A stretch of DNA of 64,000 nucleotides from VRUE01 sp036276735 (GTDB lineage Bacteria > Actinomycetota > Thermoleophilia > Solirubrobacterales > 70-9), in assembly GCA_036276735.1 (NCBI GenBank), contig DASUOH010000007.1:12050-76049 (forward strand). Reading direction: 5' to 3'. Every line of letters begins with the position of its first letter. Position 1 is the stretch's first letter. Both the position numbers and the translations under genes were made by a program. Of the stretch, positions 17,295-25,811 are shown in pieces. Below the pieces are notes generated by a model. It searched no databases. It was not told the origin of the DNA and saw only the letters and a program-made list of their open reading frames with translations.

Positions 17295-18265
17295 CAGTGC
17301 TCGATCCTCACTTCCGCCTTCGGGTCGAGGACCCTGCGGACACCCTCGCCGAAGACGGCGAGCGAGAGCACGGTGGCGACGAGCATCGCGCCGGGAACGA
17401 TCGCCAGGTGCGGCGCCGAGATGATCCGCTCGACCCCTTCGGCGATCATCGTCCCCCAGGAGGCGTTCGGCGGCTGCACACCGGCGCCGAGGAAGGAGAG
17501 CGCCGCCTCGAGCAGGATCGCGTTGACGACGAGCAGCGGCAGCATCACCGCGACGGTGTTGAGCAGGTTGGGCATGATCTCGCTGAAGACGATCCGCGCC
17601 GAGCCCATCCCCTGAGCGCGGGCCGCCTCGACGAATTCGCGCTCCCTCAGTGCCAGCACGCGGCCGCGCACCGGTCGCGCCAGGTAGGGGACGTAGACGA
17701 CCGCGATGATCAGGATCGGGATCGCCAGCGAGTCGCCCTCGACCGTCAGCGGCCCTAGCTCCAGGCCTCCCACCGCGAGTGCGGTTCCCAGAGCGACGCC
17801 GAGCAGGATCACCGGAAAGGCCCAGATCACGTCCATCAACCAGTTGACGAACGCGTCGACGCGCCCCCGGTGGTAGCCGGCGAGCAGACCCACCAACAGC
17901 CCCAGCGCGATCGTCCCGAGCGACGCGACGATGCCGATCAACAGCGAGTTGCGACCGCCGTAGAGGAGGCGGACCATTATGTCGCGCCCATTGCTGTCGG
18001 CGCCGAGGAAGAAGCGGCTGCCCCAAGTGGGACCGATCGGCTTGCCGAGTTCGTCGACGACGTCGGTGGGGCGGCCGTCGATTTCGACTTTGTCAGTCAG
18101 GTGGTTGGCCTCCGGCGTCGTGTGGGCCACCTCGCTGGCCCACAACGGCGCCGCCAGGCAGGCGGTGACCAGCAGCAGGAAGAGTGCGCCGAAGGCGAGG
18201 GCCGTCCGGTCGCGGCCCAGCCGTCGCGCCGCCGTCCGCCACGGCCCCGCCCCGGCGGCGTCTAT
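17294..18265 (-). CDS. Peptide ABC importer permease (DppC type), start codon unusual
   Basis: Second membrane subunit, with the coupling motif REFVEAARAQGMGSARIVFSEIMPN and the C-terminal WGTMIAEG typical of DppC. The first ordinary start (TTG 18145) would remove the first membrane helix, which is clearly encoded upstream in the same frame (TALAFGALFLLLVTACLAAP). In that extension there is no ATG, GTG or TTG: candidates are CTG at 18220 or ATA at 18265, the latter overlapping the TAG of the binding-protein gene (ATAG). The coordinate given is the ATA; the true start is uncertain. DppC precedes DppB here, the reverse of the common order. Confidence 0.75.
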   Translation of the reverse strand: MDAAGAGPWRTAARRLGRDRTALAFGALFLLLVTACLAAPLWASEVAHTTPEANHLTDKVEIDGRPTDVVDELGKPIGPTWGSRFFLGADSNGRDIMVRLLYGGRNSLLIGIVASLGTIALGLLVGLLAGYHRGRVDAFVNWLMDVIWAFPVILLGVALGTALAVGGLELGPLTVEGDSLAIPILIIAVVYVPYLARPVRGRVLALREREFVEAARAQGMGSARIVFSEIMPNLLNTVAVMLPLLVVNAILLEAALSFLGAGVQPPNASWGTMIAEGVERIISAPHLAIVPGAMLVATVLSLAVFGEGVRRVLDPKAEVRIEH

Positions 18266-19950
18266 CCGCCGTCCTTCAAGCAGAACTGCGAGTAGTCGTT
18301 GTAGAAGATCGGGCTCACCACAGAGCAGTTCTCGAAGTCGATCCGCTCCGAGACGAAGGTAGTCAATTTGCGATGCCCGAACGGCACCATGTAGGCCTCT
18401 TCGACCACCCGGTCATTCAACTCCTCCCAGCGGTCGGTAACCGCCTCCAGGTCCGGCTCTTCCTTGAGCTTCGCCGTCTCCTCGTCGATGAGCGGATCGT
18501 CGACGTTGCTCATGTTCTGGTTGTTGGTCGGCTGGATCGTGTCCCCTTCGACGAGGAAGAAGAAGTTGACGGGGTGCGGAAAGTCGGCGAACCAGTTGAG
18601 GAAGCCGGTCTGCGCTTCGGTCTTCTCGTTGCCGATGGTCTGGAAGTAGACGCCGCCGTCGATGATTTTCACCTCGGCGTCGAGGCCGATCTCGTTGAGC
18701 ATGTCGGTGTAGGCCTGGCTCACTTTGGGCGTCGTTTCGACGTTGTCGCTCCAGACCGTGACCTCGGCGCCATCGGCGCCCGCCTCTTCGATCAGCTGCC
18801 TCGCCCGATCGAGGTCAGGCGGCTGATTGGGGTCGCCCCATGGACACTCGGTGACGTCGATCTCTTCGCTGTAGCCCGGCATCGCGGGTGGCAGGAATGA
18901 GCAGCCGGGTTCCATCTCGCCGGCGTAGAGCCGCGCCAGGCCGGCCCGGTCGATGCCGATGTTGACCGCTTCCCGGACTTTCTTGTCGTCGAATGGCTCC
19001 ACTCGCGTGTTCAGGAAGAAGTAATAGGTGGACATCGTCGGGAACTCTTCGTAGCGCTGGTCCTCGCTGCCTTCGGGGCCGAAGCGCTCGAGGAGCTCGG
19101 CCTTCATGTCCGGCGCGGGCGGTTCCTGCATGAAGTCGAGCTTGTTGTCGATCACTTCCTGAGTCTGCTGGCCGACGCTAGGAATGATCTCCGTCGTCAC
19201 CGTGTCGATCGTCGCCTCGGGCACGCCCGGGATCGTGTCTTCGTCGAAGTGGGGGTTTCGCTCCTGGACGAATTCGCGGTTCGGCACCGACTTGGTGAAC
19301 ATGTACGCGCCGACGCCCGGCGGCGGCTCTTTGGTCGTGTTCTCGAACGGCGTATCGCCGGGCACGACCGCGGAGAAGTTCATCGCCAGGACGTTGTTGA
19401 AGGTGACGTCACGGTCGGTGAGCCTGATCGTGATCTCGCCGGTCCTGTCGTTCGTCTCGATGCCGGAGATGTCGCCCTCGGCCTTGCCGGCCGAGACGTA
19501 GTCGGCAGCGCCCTCGATCACCTCGTAGTAGGGCGTGGAGCCCGACTCGAGGTTGAGGACCCGCTTGATCGAGTGCTCGAAGTCACTGGCTTTGACCGGC
19601 GTCCCGTCGGAGTAGCGCAGGCCCTGGCGCAGCGTCATCTCGTAGGTCTTGCCGTCCTTGCTCACCTTGGGCATCTCTTTGGCGAGCCCGGGGATCAGTT
19701 CCGAGCCCGCGTCGCCGTCCTCGCGCTTGTAGGTGACGAGCGGGGTGTAGACGACGCCCATCGGTTCCCAGCCATGGATCGTGTAGGAGAGCGCCGGGTC
19801 GAGGAAATCGGGCTGCGCGGCCTGCGCGATCGTGATCGAGCCACCTTTTGAGCCGGCGCCCGATCCATCGTCGCTTCCGCAAGCGACGAGGCCCACGGCG
19901 AGCGCGACCGACGCCCCCAGCCCCGCAAGGATTGCCTTTGCCTTCCTCAA
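18262..19950 (-). CDS. Peptide ABC importer substrate-binding lipoprotein
   Basis: Family 5 extracellular solute-binding protein, 562 residues, anchored outside the membrane. The signal peptide ends in the lipobox LVACGSDD (Cys24). Conserved blocks include ADFEHSIKRVLNLE, VREAVNIGIDRAGLARLYAG and a C-terminal YNDYSQFCLKDGG. The start is TTG at 19950, favoured because GGAGGAGG lies 6-7 bases upstream and the signal peptide begins there. It is the first gene of a six-gene minus-strand run (binding protein, two permeases, two ATPases, DNA ligase). Cargo is probably peptides, but nickel or sugar ligands occur in this family. Confidence 0.9.
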   Translation of the reverse strand: MRKAKAILAGLGASVALAVGLVACGSDDGSGAGSKGGSITIAQAAQPDFLDPALSYTIHGWEPMGVVYTPLVTYKREDGDAGSELIPGLAKEMPKVSKDGKTYEMTLRQGLRYSDGTPVKASDFEHSIKRVLNLESGSTPYYEVIEGAADYVSAGKAEGDISGIETNDRTGEITIRLTDRDVTFNNVLAMNFSAVVPGDTPFENTTKEPPPGVGAYMFTKSVPNREFVQERNPHFDEDTIPGVPEATIDTVTTEIIPSVGQQTQEVIDNKLDFMQEPPAPDMKAELLERFGPEGSEDQRYEEFPTMSTYYFFLNTRVEPFDDKKVREAVNIGIDRAGLARLYAGEMEPGCSFLPPAMPGYSEEIDVTECPWGDPNQPPDLDRARQLIEEAGADGAEVTVWSDNVETTPKVSQAYTDMLNEIGLDAEVKIIDGGVYFQTIGNEKTEAQTGFLNWFADFPHPVNFFFLVEGDTIQPTNNQNMSNVDDPLIDEETAKLKEEPDLEAVTDRWEELNDRVVEEAYMVPFGHRKLTTFVSERIDFENCSVVSPIFYNDYSQFCLKDGG

Positions 19951-20015
19951 CTCCGACCTCCTCCGATCGAGACTGGGTCGGGGGTCCCCTGCACGCCGTG
20001 ACAGCGCGCGCTCGA

Positions 20016-21296
20016 CTACCCCCGTGGAATTAACTCCACCATAATTTCGTCGTCGGACTCAAGGTCCCTTGAATGAGCCAACGAATCGTCGAGATTCGTC
20101 GTCGTTTCCGCTGATTCCCAGCTTCTCCCGAGCAGCGGCGCGAAGATCGCGACGATCGCCAGCACGCCGCCTCCGGCGGTCAGGAAGGTCGCCCGCGGCC
20201 CGATCAGGGCCGCGATCAGGCCACCGAGAACGAAGCCGATCCCGGGCATCGCCGCGCCGCTCGACTCGAGAACGCTCATCACCCGAGCCTGCATCGCCGG
20301 TCTGGTCAGGTCCTGGACGGCGCTGACCGCGGCCACCCACTGGACTCCGTTGCCGATGCCGCCGATCGCAGCGGCGGCACAGGCGAGGGCGAGGGTTGGC
20401 GCGACTGCCATGCAGAGGTAGCCGGCGCCGATTGCCAGCGTGCTGAAGAAGAGCAGCGCGGGGAGCGGCGCCCGGCGCAGGGCCGCGAAGACGATGCTGC
20501 CGCTGACCATGCCGGCGCCCCAGCTGCCCAGCAGCAGTCCGTAGCCGGTGTCGCCCGCCCCCAGCGTCTCCTTGGCGTAGATCACCTCGACCGGAAGGAC
20601 CGCGGCGAAGAAGACGAAGGCGGCGGCCTGGGCGGCCAGCAGGCGACGCAGGGCCGGGTGCCCGCGGATGTAGGAGATTCCGGCCCGCAGGCGCTCCCGC
20701 ATCTGTCCGGGCTCGGGGTCGGCCTGCGGTAAGTGGCCGCCGGTGAAGAGGATCCAGGCAATCACGTAGAAGGACGCCGCGTCGAGCAGCAGCGCCGACT
20801 GGACGCCGAAGAGCGCGACCACAGCGCCGGCGAGCGCGGGCCCGAGGGCCGCGCCGCCGGTGAAAGCGATGTTGAGGATCGCGTTTCCCGCTCGCAGCTC
20901 GCCCTCCTCCTGGAGCATCGCCGCGGCGACGGCGCGGGTCAGCGCACGGGCGGTGAGGGCAAGGGTGCCGTCGATGGTGGCGACCGCAACCACCGCCGCC
21001 AGGGAGAAGTGGTCGGCCAGGACGGCAAGCGCTCCGAAGGCGGCTGCCTCGCCCGCGTAGATCGTCGGCAGCACGTAGCGAGGCGGCGGTCGCTCGACCC
21101 GCGCGACGAGGAGCGGCGTCAGCAGGGCCGGGAGAAAGCCGGTGCCGAGGAAGAGCGCCGTGGTCGCGAAGGCGCTTTCGGTCAGCTCGAAGACGAGCAC
21201 CGAGAGGGCGACGATCCCAAGCCAGTCCCCCAGCTCGTTGACCGCGTAGGAGAGCGCCAACCGACGGAATGGCGGCCTCCTCAACGGGGCTTTCAT
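20016..21296 (-). CDS. MFS transporter
   Basis: A major facilitator exporter-like protein of about 426 residues with 12 hydrophobic segments. It begins RRLALSYAVNELGDWLGIVALSVLVFEL, the pattern of the EntS/MFS_3 subgroup that often exports siderophores or drugs. ATG 21296 is chosen; GTG 21311 is an alternative lying inside an upstream palindrome. The upstream region holds a perfect palindrome and three copies of a GCACAAGTTTCC-like motif, so the gene is probably under a dedicated repressor. Substrate unknown. Confidence 0.85.
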   Translation of the reverse strand: MKAPLRRPPFRRLALSYAVNELGDWLGIVALSVLVFELTESAFATTALFLGTGFLPALLTPLLVARVERPPPRYVLPTIYAGEAAAFGALAVLADHFSLAAVVAVATIDGTLALTARALTRAVAAAMLQEEGELRAGNAILNIAFTGGAALGPALAGAVVALFGVQSALLLDAASFYVIAWILFTGGHLPQADPEPGQMRERLRAGISYIRGHPALRRLLAAQAAAFVFFAAVLPVEVIYAKETLGAGDTGYGLLLGSWGAGMVSGSIVFAALRRAPLPALLFFSTLAIGAGYLCMAVAPTLALACAAAAIGGIGNGVQWVAAVSAVQDLTRPAMQARVMSVLESSGAAMPGIGFVLGGLIAALIGPRATFLTAGGGVLAIVAIFAPLLGRSWESAETTTNLDDSLAHSRDLESDDEIMVELIPRG

Positions 21297-21300
21297 GCTC

Positions 21301-21320
21301 TGGCTACGCACGAGTAGCCA
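21301..21320. promoter_or_regulatory. Perfect palindrome upstream of the MFS gene
   Basis: TGGCTAC-GCACGA-GTAGCCA has 7-bp arms with a 6-base spacer and lies 4 bases upstream of the MFS ATG. Candidate operator or leader hairpin. Confidence 0.5.
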
Positions 21321-21338
21321 ATCGTCCTACCTCATTTC

Positions 21339-21383
21339 TGCACAAGTTTCCTTGCAGATGCACAACTTTCCGGGAACTTGTGC
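21339..21383. promoter_or_regulatory. Three copies of a GCACAAGTT motif
   Basis: TGCACAAGTTTCC at 21339 and TGCACAACTTTCC at 21359 lie exactly 20 bases apart. An inverted third copy, GGAACTTGTGC, is at 21373-21383, and AACTTG-TGCTA-CAAGTT forms a dyad to 21391. The helical phasing suggests cooperative binding by one regulator in the divergent MFS/HD-GYP interval. Confidence 0.5.
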
Positions 21384-21465
21384 TACAAGTTGTTCACGTA
21401 ACGCACGAGTTTTGGATCGCCTCGCGTGGTCCGAGGGCTTCATTCAAATCGAGAGGGGATCAGGC

Positions 21466-21483
21466 ATGGGCTACCGTCGCTAA
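21466..21483 (+). CDS. Five-codon leader ORF (MGYRR)
   Basis: ATG GGC TAC CGT CGC TAA, with GAGAGGGGA 6 bases upstream. It could be a leader peptide of the HD-GYP mRNA. A similar MSLGYRR frame with stop occurs upstream of the SRP RNA (43544-43567). Too short for any family call; chance is possible. Confidence 0.2.
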   Translation: MGYRR

Positions 21484-21745
21484 GACTTAGAAGGACAAGC
21501 GAGACGCTACTTATAGCTTTCGCTCTGTGTGCGAGGACGCCCCCCGTTGGGCGTTCTTGTGCGTTTTGGGGCCCCTGCACGGCCCTTTGCAACTTTTGGC
21601 CAGGCGGCCAGGATCGCTTGCCTGGCCCTGCCTGAGGGTCTACGTTGTGCCTGCAACTGCCGGGTTCCCAGGTGGAGCGCGCAGGGAACCACGCGACTCG
21701 CGTGAAATCCAGTGCAGGCCGATCCGAAGCGATCGGCGGTGAGAA
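21484..21745 (+). promoter_or_regulatory. Structured, gene-free leader upstream of the HD-GYP gene
   Basis: About 260 bases without a supported gene. Several hairpins are visible: AGGACGCCC/GGGCGTTCT near 21531-21556, GGCCAGGC/GCCTGGCC near 21598-21630, GGTTCCC/GGGAACC at 21663-21690, and GCCGATC-CGAAGC-GATCGGC at 21718-21737, which ends 8 bases before the ATG. It looks like a 5' untranslated regulatory region. I do not recognise a known riboswitch class. Confidence 0.35.
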
Positions 21746-23149
21746 ATGCAAGAGAAGCGTCCGACACCGTTGATCATCGGCCTGGAGGTGACCCTCCTGG
21801 GGACGATCGCCGCGGCCGCCGTCGTGCGCGGGTCCTATGCCGACTGGGACGTGGCTCTGTTCGGCATCCTGCTCGGGTTCTCGATCTTCAGCGACCTCAC
21901 CGCGATCGAGACGGAATCGAAACTGAAGATCTCCGGCAGCTTCCTGGCGTTGGTCCTGGCGATGGTCTTCCTCGGCGGAACGCCGGCGGCGATCATCGGC
22001 GTCGCCTCGATCCTGGTCGGTTGGGCGCGCTGGCGCGACGCACCGCACGACCTGCTCAACAACCTGGTCACCTACTCGACCTTCCCGCTGATCGGCGGCT
22101 GGCTGTTCCGCGAGACGATCGAAGAGCTCGGCATCACCGCAGCCGACCCGTCCTTCTACCCGCTGGTCTTCGGCGTCTTCCTGGTCGCGCTGGCGATCAA
22201 CTTCTCGATGGTCGCCGCCTACACCTGCTACCTGGAGCGCAGCTCTTTCGCCGAGAAGACGCGCACGGCGCTGCTGCCGCTGCTGCCCTCCGAGCTGGCC
22301 GCCGCGCTGATGGCGGTCGGGGTCGCCTTCATCTACAACGAGATCGGGCTGGCCGGGGTCGCCCTCTTCGGCATCGTCCTCGTCACCTTCCAGTACCTGC
22401 TCGGCGCCCTGATCGTCTCCCAGCAACGCGCCGAGGAGCTCGAGCGCCGCAGCAAGCAGCTGGCGAGCTTCCAGGTCGGGATGTTGAGCGCGCTGCTGCG
22501 GACGCTCGACCTGCGGGACCAGATGACCGCCCGCCACAGCGCCGCAGTGGCCCGCTACTCGCGGGCGATAGCGCAGCGGGCCGGCTTCTCGCGCCGCGAG
22601 GAGGAGCTCGTCCACATCGCCGCGCTGCTGCACGACATCGGCAAGTTCATCCTCCCCGACCGGATCCTCAAGGCCAACGTGCCGCTCACCGACGAAGACT
22701 GGATGTTGATCCGGCGCCACCCGCAGCAGGGCGCCCGGGTCGTCTCCTCGCTGGACGGCTACGGGCCGGTCGCCGAGATCATCCTCGCCCACCACGAGCG
22801 GATCGACGGCAAGGGCTACCCGCGCGGGCTGAAGGGCGACGACATCCCCGAGCTGGCCCGGATCATCTCGATCGCCGACACCTATGACGTGATGACCGCC
22901 CGCGACTCCTACCGCACGCCGACCTCCAGCTACGAGGCGATCCAGGAGCTGCGCCGGGTCGCCGGCAAGCAGCTCGATGCGCGCTTCGTCGAGATCTTCA
23001 TCGAGCTGCTCGAGGGCGAGGACGTCTCCTTCCGCCACGGCGAGGAGGCCGACTTCGAGCGCGAGCTGGCGCTGGAAGCGCGGATCGCCGAGACGGCGAG
23101 CCCGGGCGCCGAGCTGGGGCGCTTCCAGACGCGCGTCGGCGTCGGCTGA
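21746..23149 (+). CDS. Membrane-anchored HD-GYP phosphohydrolase
   Basis: Probable cyclic-di-GMP phosphodiesterase or related signalling hydrolase, 467 residues. The first 225 or so are hydrophobic with 7-8 membrane helices, an integral-membrane sensor-like region without recognised ligand motifs. A short linker rich in charged residues leads into the HD domain (ALLHDIGKFILPDRIL) with the GYP extension HHERIDGKGYPRGL, and DTYDVMTARDSYRTP as in active family members. The metal-binding H/D residues are all present, so it should be active. A long structured leader precedes it. ATG 21746. Confidence 0.88.
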   Translation: MQEKRPTPLIIGLEVTLLGTIAAAAVVRGSYADWDVALFGILLGFSIFSDLTAIETESKLKISGSFLALVLAMVFLGGTPAAIIGVASILVGWARWRDAPHDLLNNLVTYSTFPLIGGWLFRETIEELGITAADPSFYPLVFGVFLVALAINFSMVAAYTCYLERSSFAEKTRTALLPLLPSELAAALMAVGVAFIYNEIGLAGVALFGIVLVTFQYLLGALIVSQQRAEELERRSKQLASFQVGMLSALLRTLDLRDQMTARHSAAVARYSRAIAQRAGFSRREEELVHIAALLHDIGKFILPDRILKANVPLTDEDWMLIRRHPQQGARVVSSLDGYGPVAEIILAHHERIDGKGYPRGLKGDDIPELARIISIADTYDVMTARDSYRTPTSSYEAIQELRRVAGKQLDARFVEIFIELLEGEDVSFRHGEEADFERELALEARIAETASPGAELGRFQTRVGVG

Positions 23150-23179
23150 GCGCTCGGCGGGCGATACGGTTCGCGGCGG

Positions 23180-24214
23180 ATGCGCGCCGTCACCTTTCAG
23201 GCTCCGGGCGAGGTCCGGATCGAGGAGAAGCCGGCCCCCGAGCCGGTCGCCTCCGACGACGCCGTCGTCCGGGTCGAGGCGAGCGGGATCTGCGGCTCGG
23301 ACCTCCACATCTACCACGGCCGGGTGCCGGTCGAGCCGGGCTTCACGATCGGGCACGAGTTCGTCGGCACGGTGCTGGCCGCGGGCGAGGGCGTCGAGCG
23401 GGTCGCCGTCGGCGATCGCGTCCTGGGCTGCTTCCACGTTGCCTGCGCTACCTGCCGCGGCTGCCTGCGCGGCGACTACCACCGCTGCGAGAACGGCCGC
23501 ACCTTCGGGCACGGGTCGCACCTGGGGAACCTGCAGGGCGCCCAGGCCGAGCAGCTGCTGGTGCCGCGCGCCAACCTGACCCTGCGGCGCGTGCCGGAGG
23601 GCATGTCCGACGAGGTGGCGCTGTTTGCCGGCGACGTGATGGGCACCGGCTACCACGCCGTTGCTCATGCGGGGATGCGAGCGGGCGACTCCGTCGCGGT
23701 GCTGGGGCTGGGGCCGGTGGGGCTTTGCGCGGTGCAGGCGGCGATGGCCGCTGGCGCGACGCAGGTTTTCGCCGTCGACTCGGTTCCGCAGCGGCTGGAG
23801 ATGGCGGCGCGCTTTGGGGCGACGCCGCTCCACCTCGAGGAGACCGACCCCAAGCGCGAGGTCCGGGCGATGACTGAGGGGACCGGAGTGGACGTCGTGG
23901 TCGACGCGGTCGGCGACCCCGGACCGCTGGCGATGGCGGTCAGCCTCGCCCGCGACGCCGGCACGGTCTCGGGAATCGGCGCCTATGCCGGCAAGGGCGA
24001 GGTCCCGATCGGCCTTGCCTGGCTGAAGGGCCTGACGCTGCGGCTCGGCCTCGCCAACGTGATCGCCCACGTCGACCGGGTGCTGGCGCTGATCGAGGCC
24101 GGCCGGCTCGACCCCGCGCCGCTCGTCACGCATCGGATGAAGCTCGACGAGGCGGCCGAGGCTTACCGCATCTACGACAACCGCGAAGCGCTGAAGATCG
24201 TTCTCACGCCCTGA
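23180..24214 (+). CDS. Zinc-dependent alcohol dehydrogenase (MDR family)
   Basis: A medium-chain NAD(P)-dependent dehydrogenase, 344 residues. Catalytic zinc ligands are Cys in SGICGSDLH and His-Glu in IGHEFVG; the structural zinc cysteines lie in VACATCRGCLRGDYHRC. The nucleotide-binding motif is VLGLGPVGLCAVQAA. GHGSHLGNLQGAQAEQLLVP resembles threonine/formaldehyde-dehydrogenase-like MDRs. The substrate is not determinable. It follows the HD-GYP gene by 30 bases; a shared transcript is possible. Confidence 0.88.
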   Translation: MRAVTFQAPGEVRIEEKPAPEPVASDDAVVRVEASGICGSDLHIYHGRVPVEPGFTIGHEFVGTVLAAGEGVERVAVGDRVLGCFHVACATCRGCLRGDYHRCENGRTFGHGSHLGNLQGAQAEQLLVPRANLTLRRVPEGMSDEVALFAGDVMGTGYHAVAHAGMRAGDSVAVLGLGPVGLCAVQAAMAAGATQVFAVDSVPQRLEMAARFGATPLHLEETDPKREVRAMTEGTGVDVVVDAVGDPGPLAMAVSLARDAGTVSGIGAYAGKGEVPIGLAWLKGLTLRLGLANVIAHVDRVLALIEAGRLDPAPLVTHRMKLDEAAEAYRIYDNREALKIVLTP

Positions 24215-24238
24215 CCCTCCGAGGAATGACTGTGATGG

Positions 24239-24266
24239 TTGACTAGTCCAGCTGTTGCGCTACTGT
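24239..24266 (+). promoter_or_regulatory. Promoter of the GntR-YrbE operon
   Basis: TTGACT (24239-24244), 16-base spacer, TACTGT (24261-24266). ATG 24276 follows after 9 bases, so the mRNA should be leaderless. Confidence 0.65.
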
Positions 24267-24275
24267 GCCTCTCTA

Positions 24276-25010
24276 ATGGCACAGCAGGCGCCACCAGCCA
24301 ACCCCTTCGCGACCGATCCCACCGATGAGCTCCCCGTCGGCCTGCAGCTGAGCTGGCGCCTGCGGGCGCTGATCGCAACCGGCCGCCTCGCCGCCGGCGA
24401 GCGCCTGCCGAGCTTCCGCCGGCTCGCCGAGTGGGCGGGCGTCAACGTCAACACGGTCCGCGCCGTCTACGCCGGCCTCGAGGGGGAGGGCCTGGTCGTC
24501 AGTCGACAGGGGCAGGGGACGTTCGTCTCTGCCGACGTCGAGACCGCGCCGGAGTTGGAGGAGATCGCGATCGGAGCACTGCGGCGCGCCCGCGAAGCGG
24601 GCGTCGGGCCACGCGAGCTGGCCGTGGTCGCGGCGGCCTGCGCCAGCATGCCGGGAGCGCTGGACGGGCCGACCGAGGGTGAGCAACCCGCGTCGCTACC
24701 CAATCCTGCCGAGGAGAGCGAGGCGATCGAGGTGCGACACGAGCTGCGCCGCCAGATCGGCCGGCTCGAGGCGGAGCTGGCGACCTACACGCGCGACCTG
24801 CCCGGCGATCTGCCGACCGCGCCGCGCCGCGCCGCCGGCCACGTTGCCGGTGTCGAGGAGCTCGAGCGCACCCGCGACACGCTGATCGCGCAGCTATCCG
24901 AAGCACAGCGCGCCGCCGAGCGGCGGGCGCGCGAGGAAGCGCGGACGCGGGTCTCGCCTCCGGTCAGCCCCCTCGAGCAGGCGATGAGCTGGTGGCGACG
25001 CAAGTCGTAA
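24276..25010 (+). CDS. GntR-family transcriptional regulator
   Basis: A 244-residue regulator with an N-terminal GntR winged helix (VGLQLSWRLRALIATGRLAAGERLPSFRRLAEWAGVNVNTVRAVY), then a C-terminal region rich in charged helices (EVRHELRRQIGRLEAELATYTRDLP), possibly a coiled coil rather than a normal effector domain. ATG 24276 is preferred over an upstream TTG at 24255 because a promoter -10 box occupies the intervening bases. It overlaps the first YrbE permease by 19 bases and likely controls that operon. Confidence 0.8.
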   Translation: MAQQAPPANPFATDPTDELPVGLQLSWRLRALIATGRLAAGERLPSFRRLAEWAGVNVNTVRAVYAGLEGEGLVVSRQGQGTFVSADVETAPELEEIAIGALRRAREAGVGPRELAVVAAACASMPGALDGPTEGEQPASLPNPAEESEAIEVRHELRRQIGRLEAELATYTRDLPGDLPTAPRRAAGHVAGVEELERTRDTLIAQLSEAQRAAERRAREEARTRVSPPVSPLEQAMSWWRRKS

Positions 25011-25798
25011 ACAGGGCGCTGCTGCCCGCCAAGTCGGCCTTCGAGGAGGTCGGCAACATGGTGATCCTCACCGCGAGGACGATCGTCTCGGCGGTCCGGG
25101 CGCCCTATCCCTACGGCGAGGAGCTGGTCGGTCAGGTCCTCTTCGTGCTGAAGCTCTCCTGGTTCCCGATGACGATCTCGATCTTTGCCCTCTGCTTCGG
25201 CGGCCCGGGCCTGCAGGCGGCCGGCATCCTCGACCTGTTCGGCGCGCTCGACCGCCTCGGCGGTTTCTTCATCGTCACCGCGGTGCGCTTCATCGGCCCG
25301 ATCGTCACCGCCAGCGTCGTCGCCGGCGTCGCCGGCACGGCGATCACCGCCGACCTCGGCGCCCGCAAGATCCGTGAGGAGCTCGATGCCCTCCAGGTGC
25401 TCGGCGTCGACCCGATCAAGAACCTGGTCGTGCCGCGCTTCCTCGCGCTGATGGCGATCACCGGCTTGCTCAACATCTACGCGCTGGTCTTCGGCATCAC
25501 CGCGGGGATGGCCGCCTCCTGGGTCTACGGGGAGCCCCTGGGGGGATTCTTCGCGACCCTCTTCACCAACGCCGTGATCGCCGACCTCTGGGGCTCGGTG
25601 ATCATGTGCACCCTTTTCGGCGGCATCGTCGCGGTCGTCTGCTGCTACAAGGGCATGACGGCCTCCGGGGGGCCGGAGGGGGTCGGTCGCGCCGTCAACC
25701 AGGCGGTGGTGATCGCCTACATGGCCTGCTTCTCGCTTCTCTACACCTTCTCGGCGCTGCTCCTCGCCTTCAACCCGGAGCTGCAGACGATCCGATGA
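24992..25798 (+). CDS. MlaE/YrbE-family ABC permease (YrbEA-like)
   Basis: Integral membrane subunit of a lipid-transporting Mla/Mce-type ABC system, 268 residues. Conserved blocks are GGFFIVTAVRFIGPIVTASVVAG, GARKIREELDALQVLGVDPIKNLVVPR and CCYKGMTASGGPEGVGRAVN, the permease-ATPase coupling region. The start is GTG 24992 inside the GntR gene end. Together with the next gene it forms the YrbEA/YrbEB pair that in actinobacteria normally precedes six mce genes, which are absent here. Confidence 0.9.
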   Translation: MATQVVNRALLPAKSAFEEVGNMVILTARTIVSAVRAPYPYGEELVGQVLFVLKLSWFPMTISIFALCFGGPGLQAAGILDLFGALDRLGGFFIVTAVRFIGPIVTASVVAGVAGTAITADLGARKIREELDALQVLGVDPIKNLVVPRFLALMAITGLLNIYALVFGITAGMAASWVYGEPLGGFFATLFTNAVIADLWGSVIMCTLFGGIVAVVCCYKGMTASGGPEGVGRAVNQAVVIAYMACFSLLYTFSALLLAFNPELQTIR

Positions 25799-25811
25799 GG
25801 GGCGCGGGCAC

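Noticed and set aside
21440..24133. 897-codon open frame on the minus strand
   Set aside because: It runs antisense to the HD-GYP and alcohol dehydrogenase genes, both with clear family motifs; composition is Arg/Asp/Gly-rich as in high-GC shadow frames.
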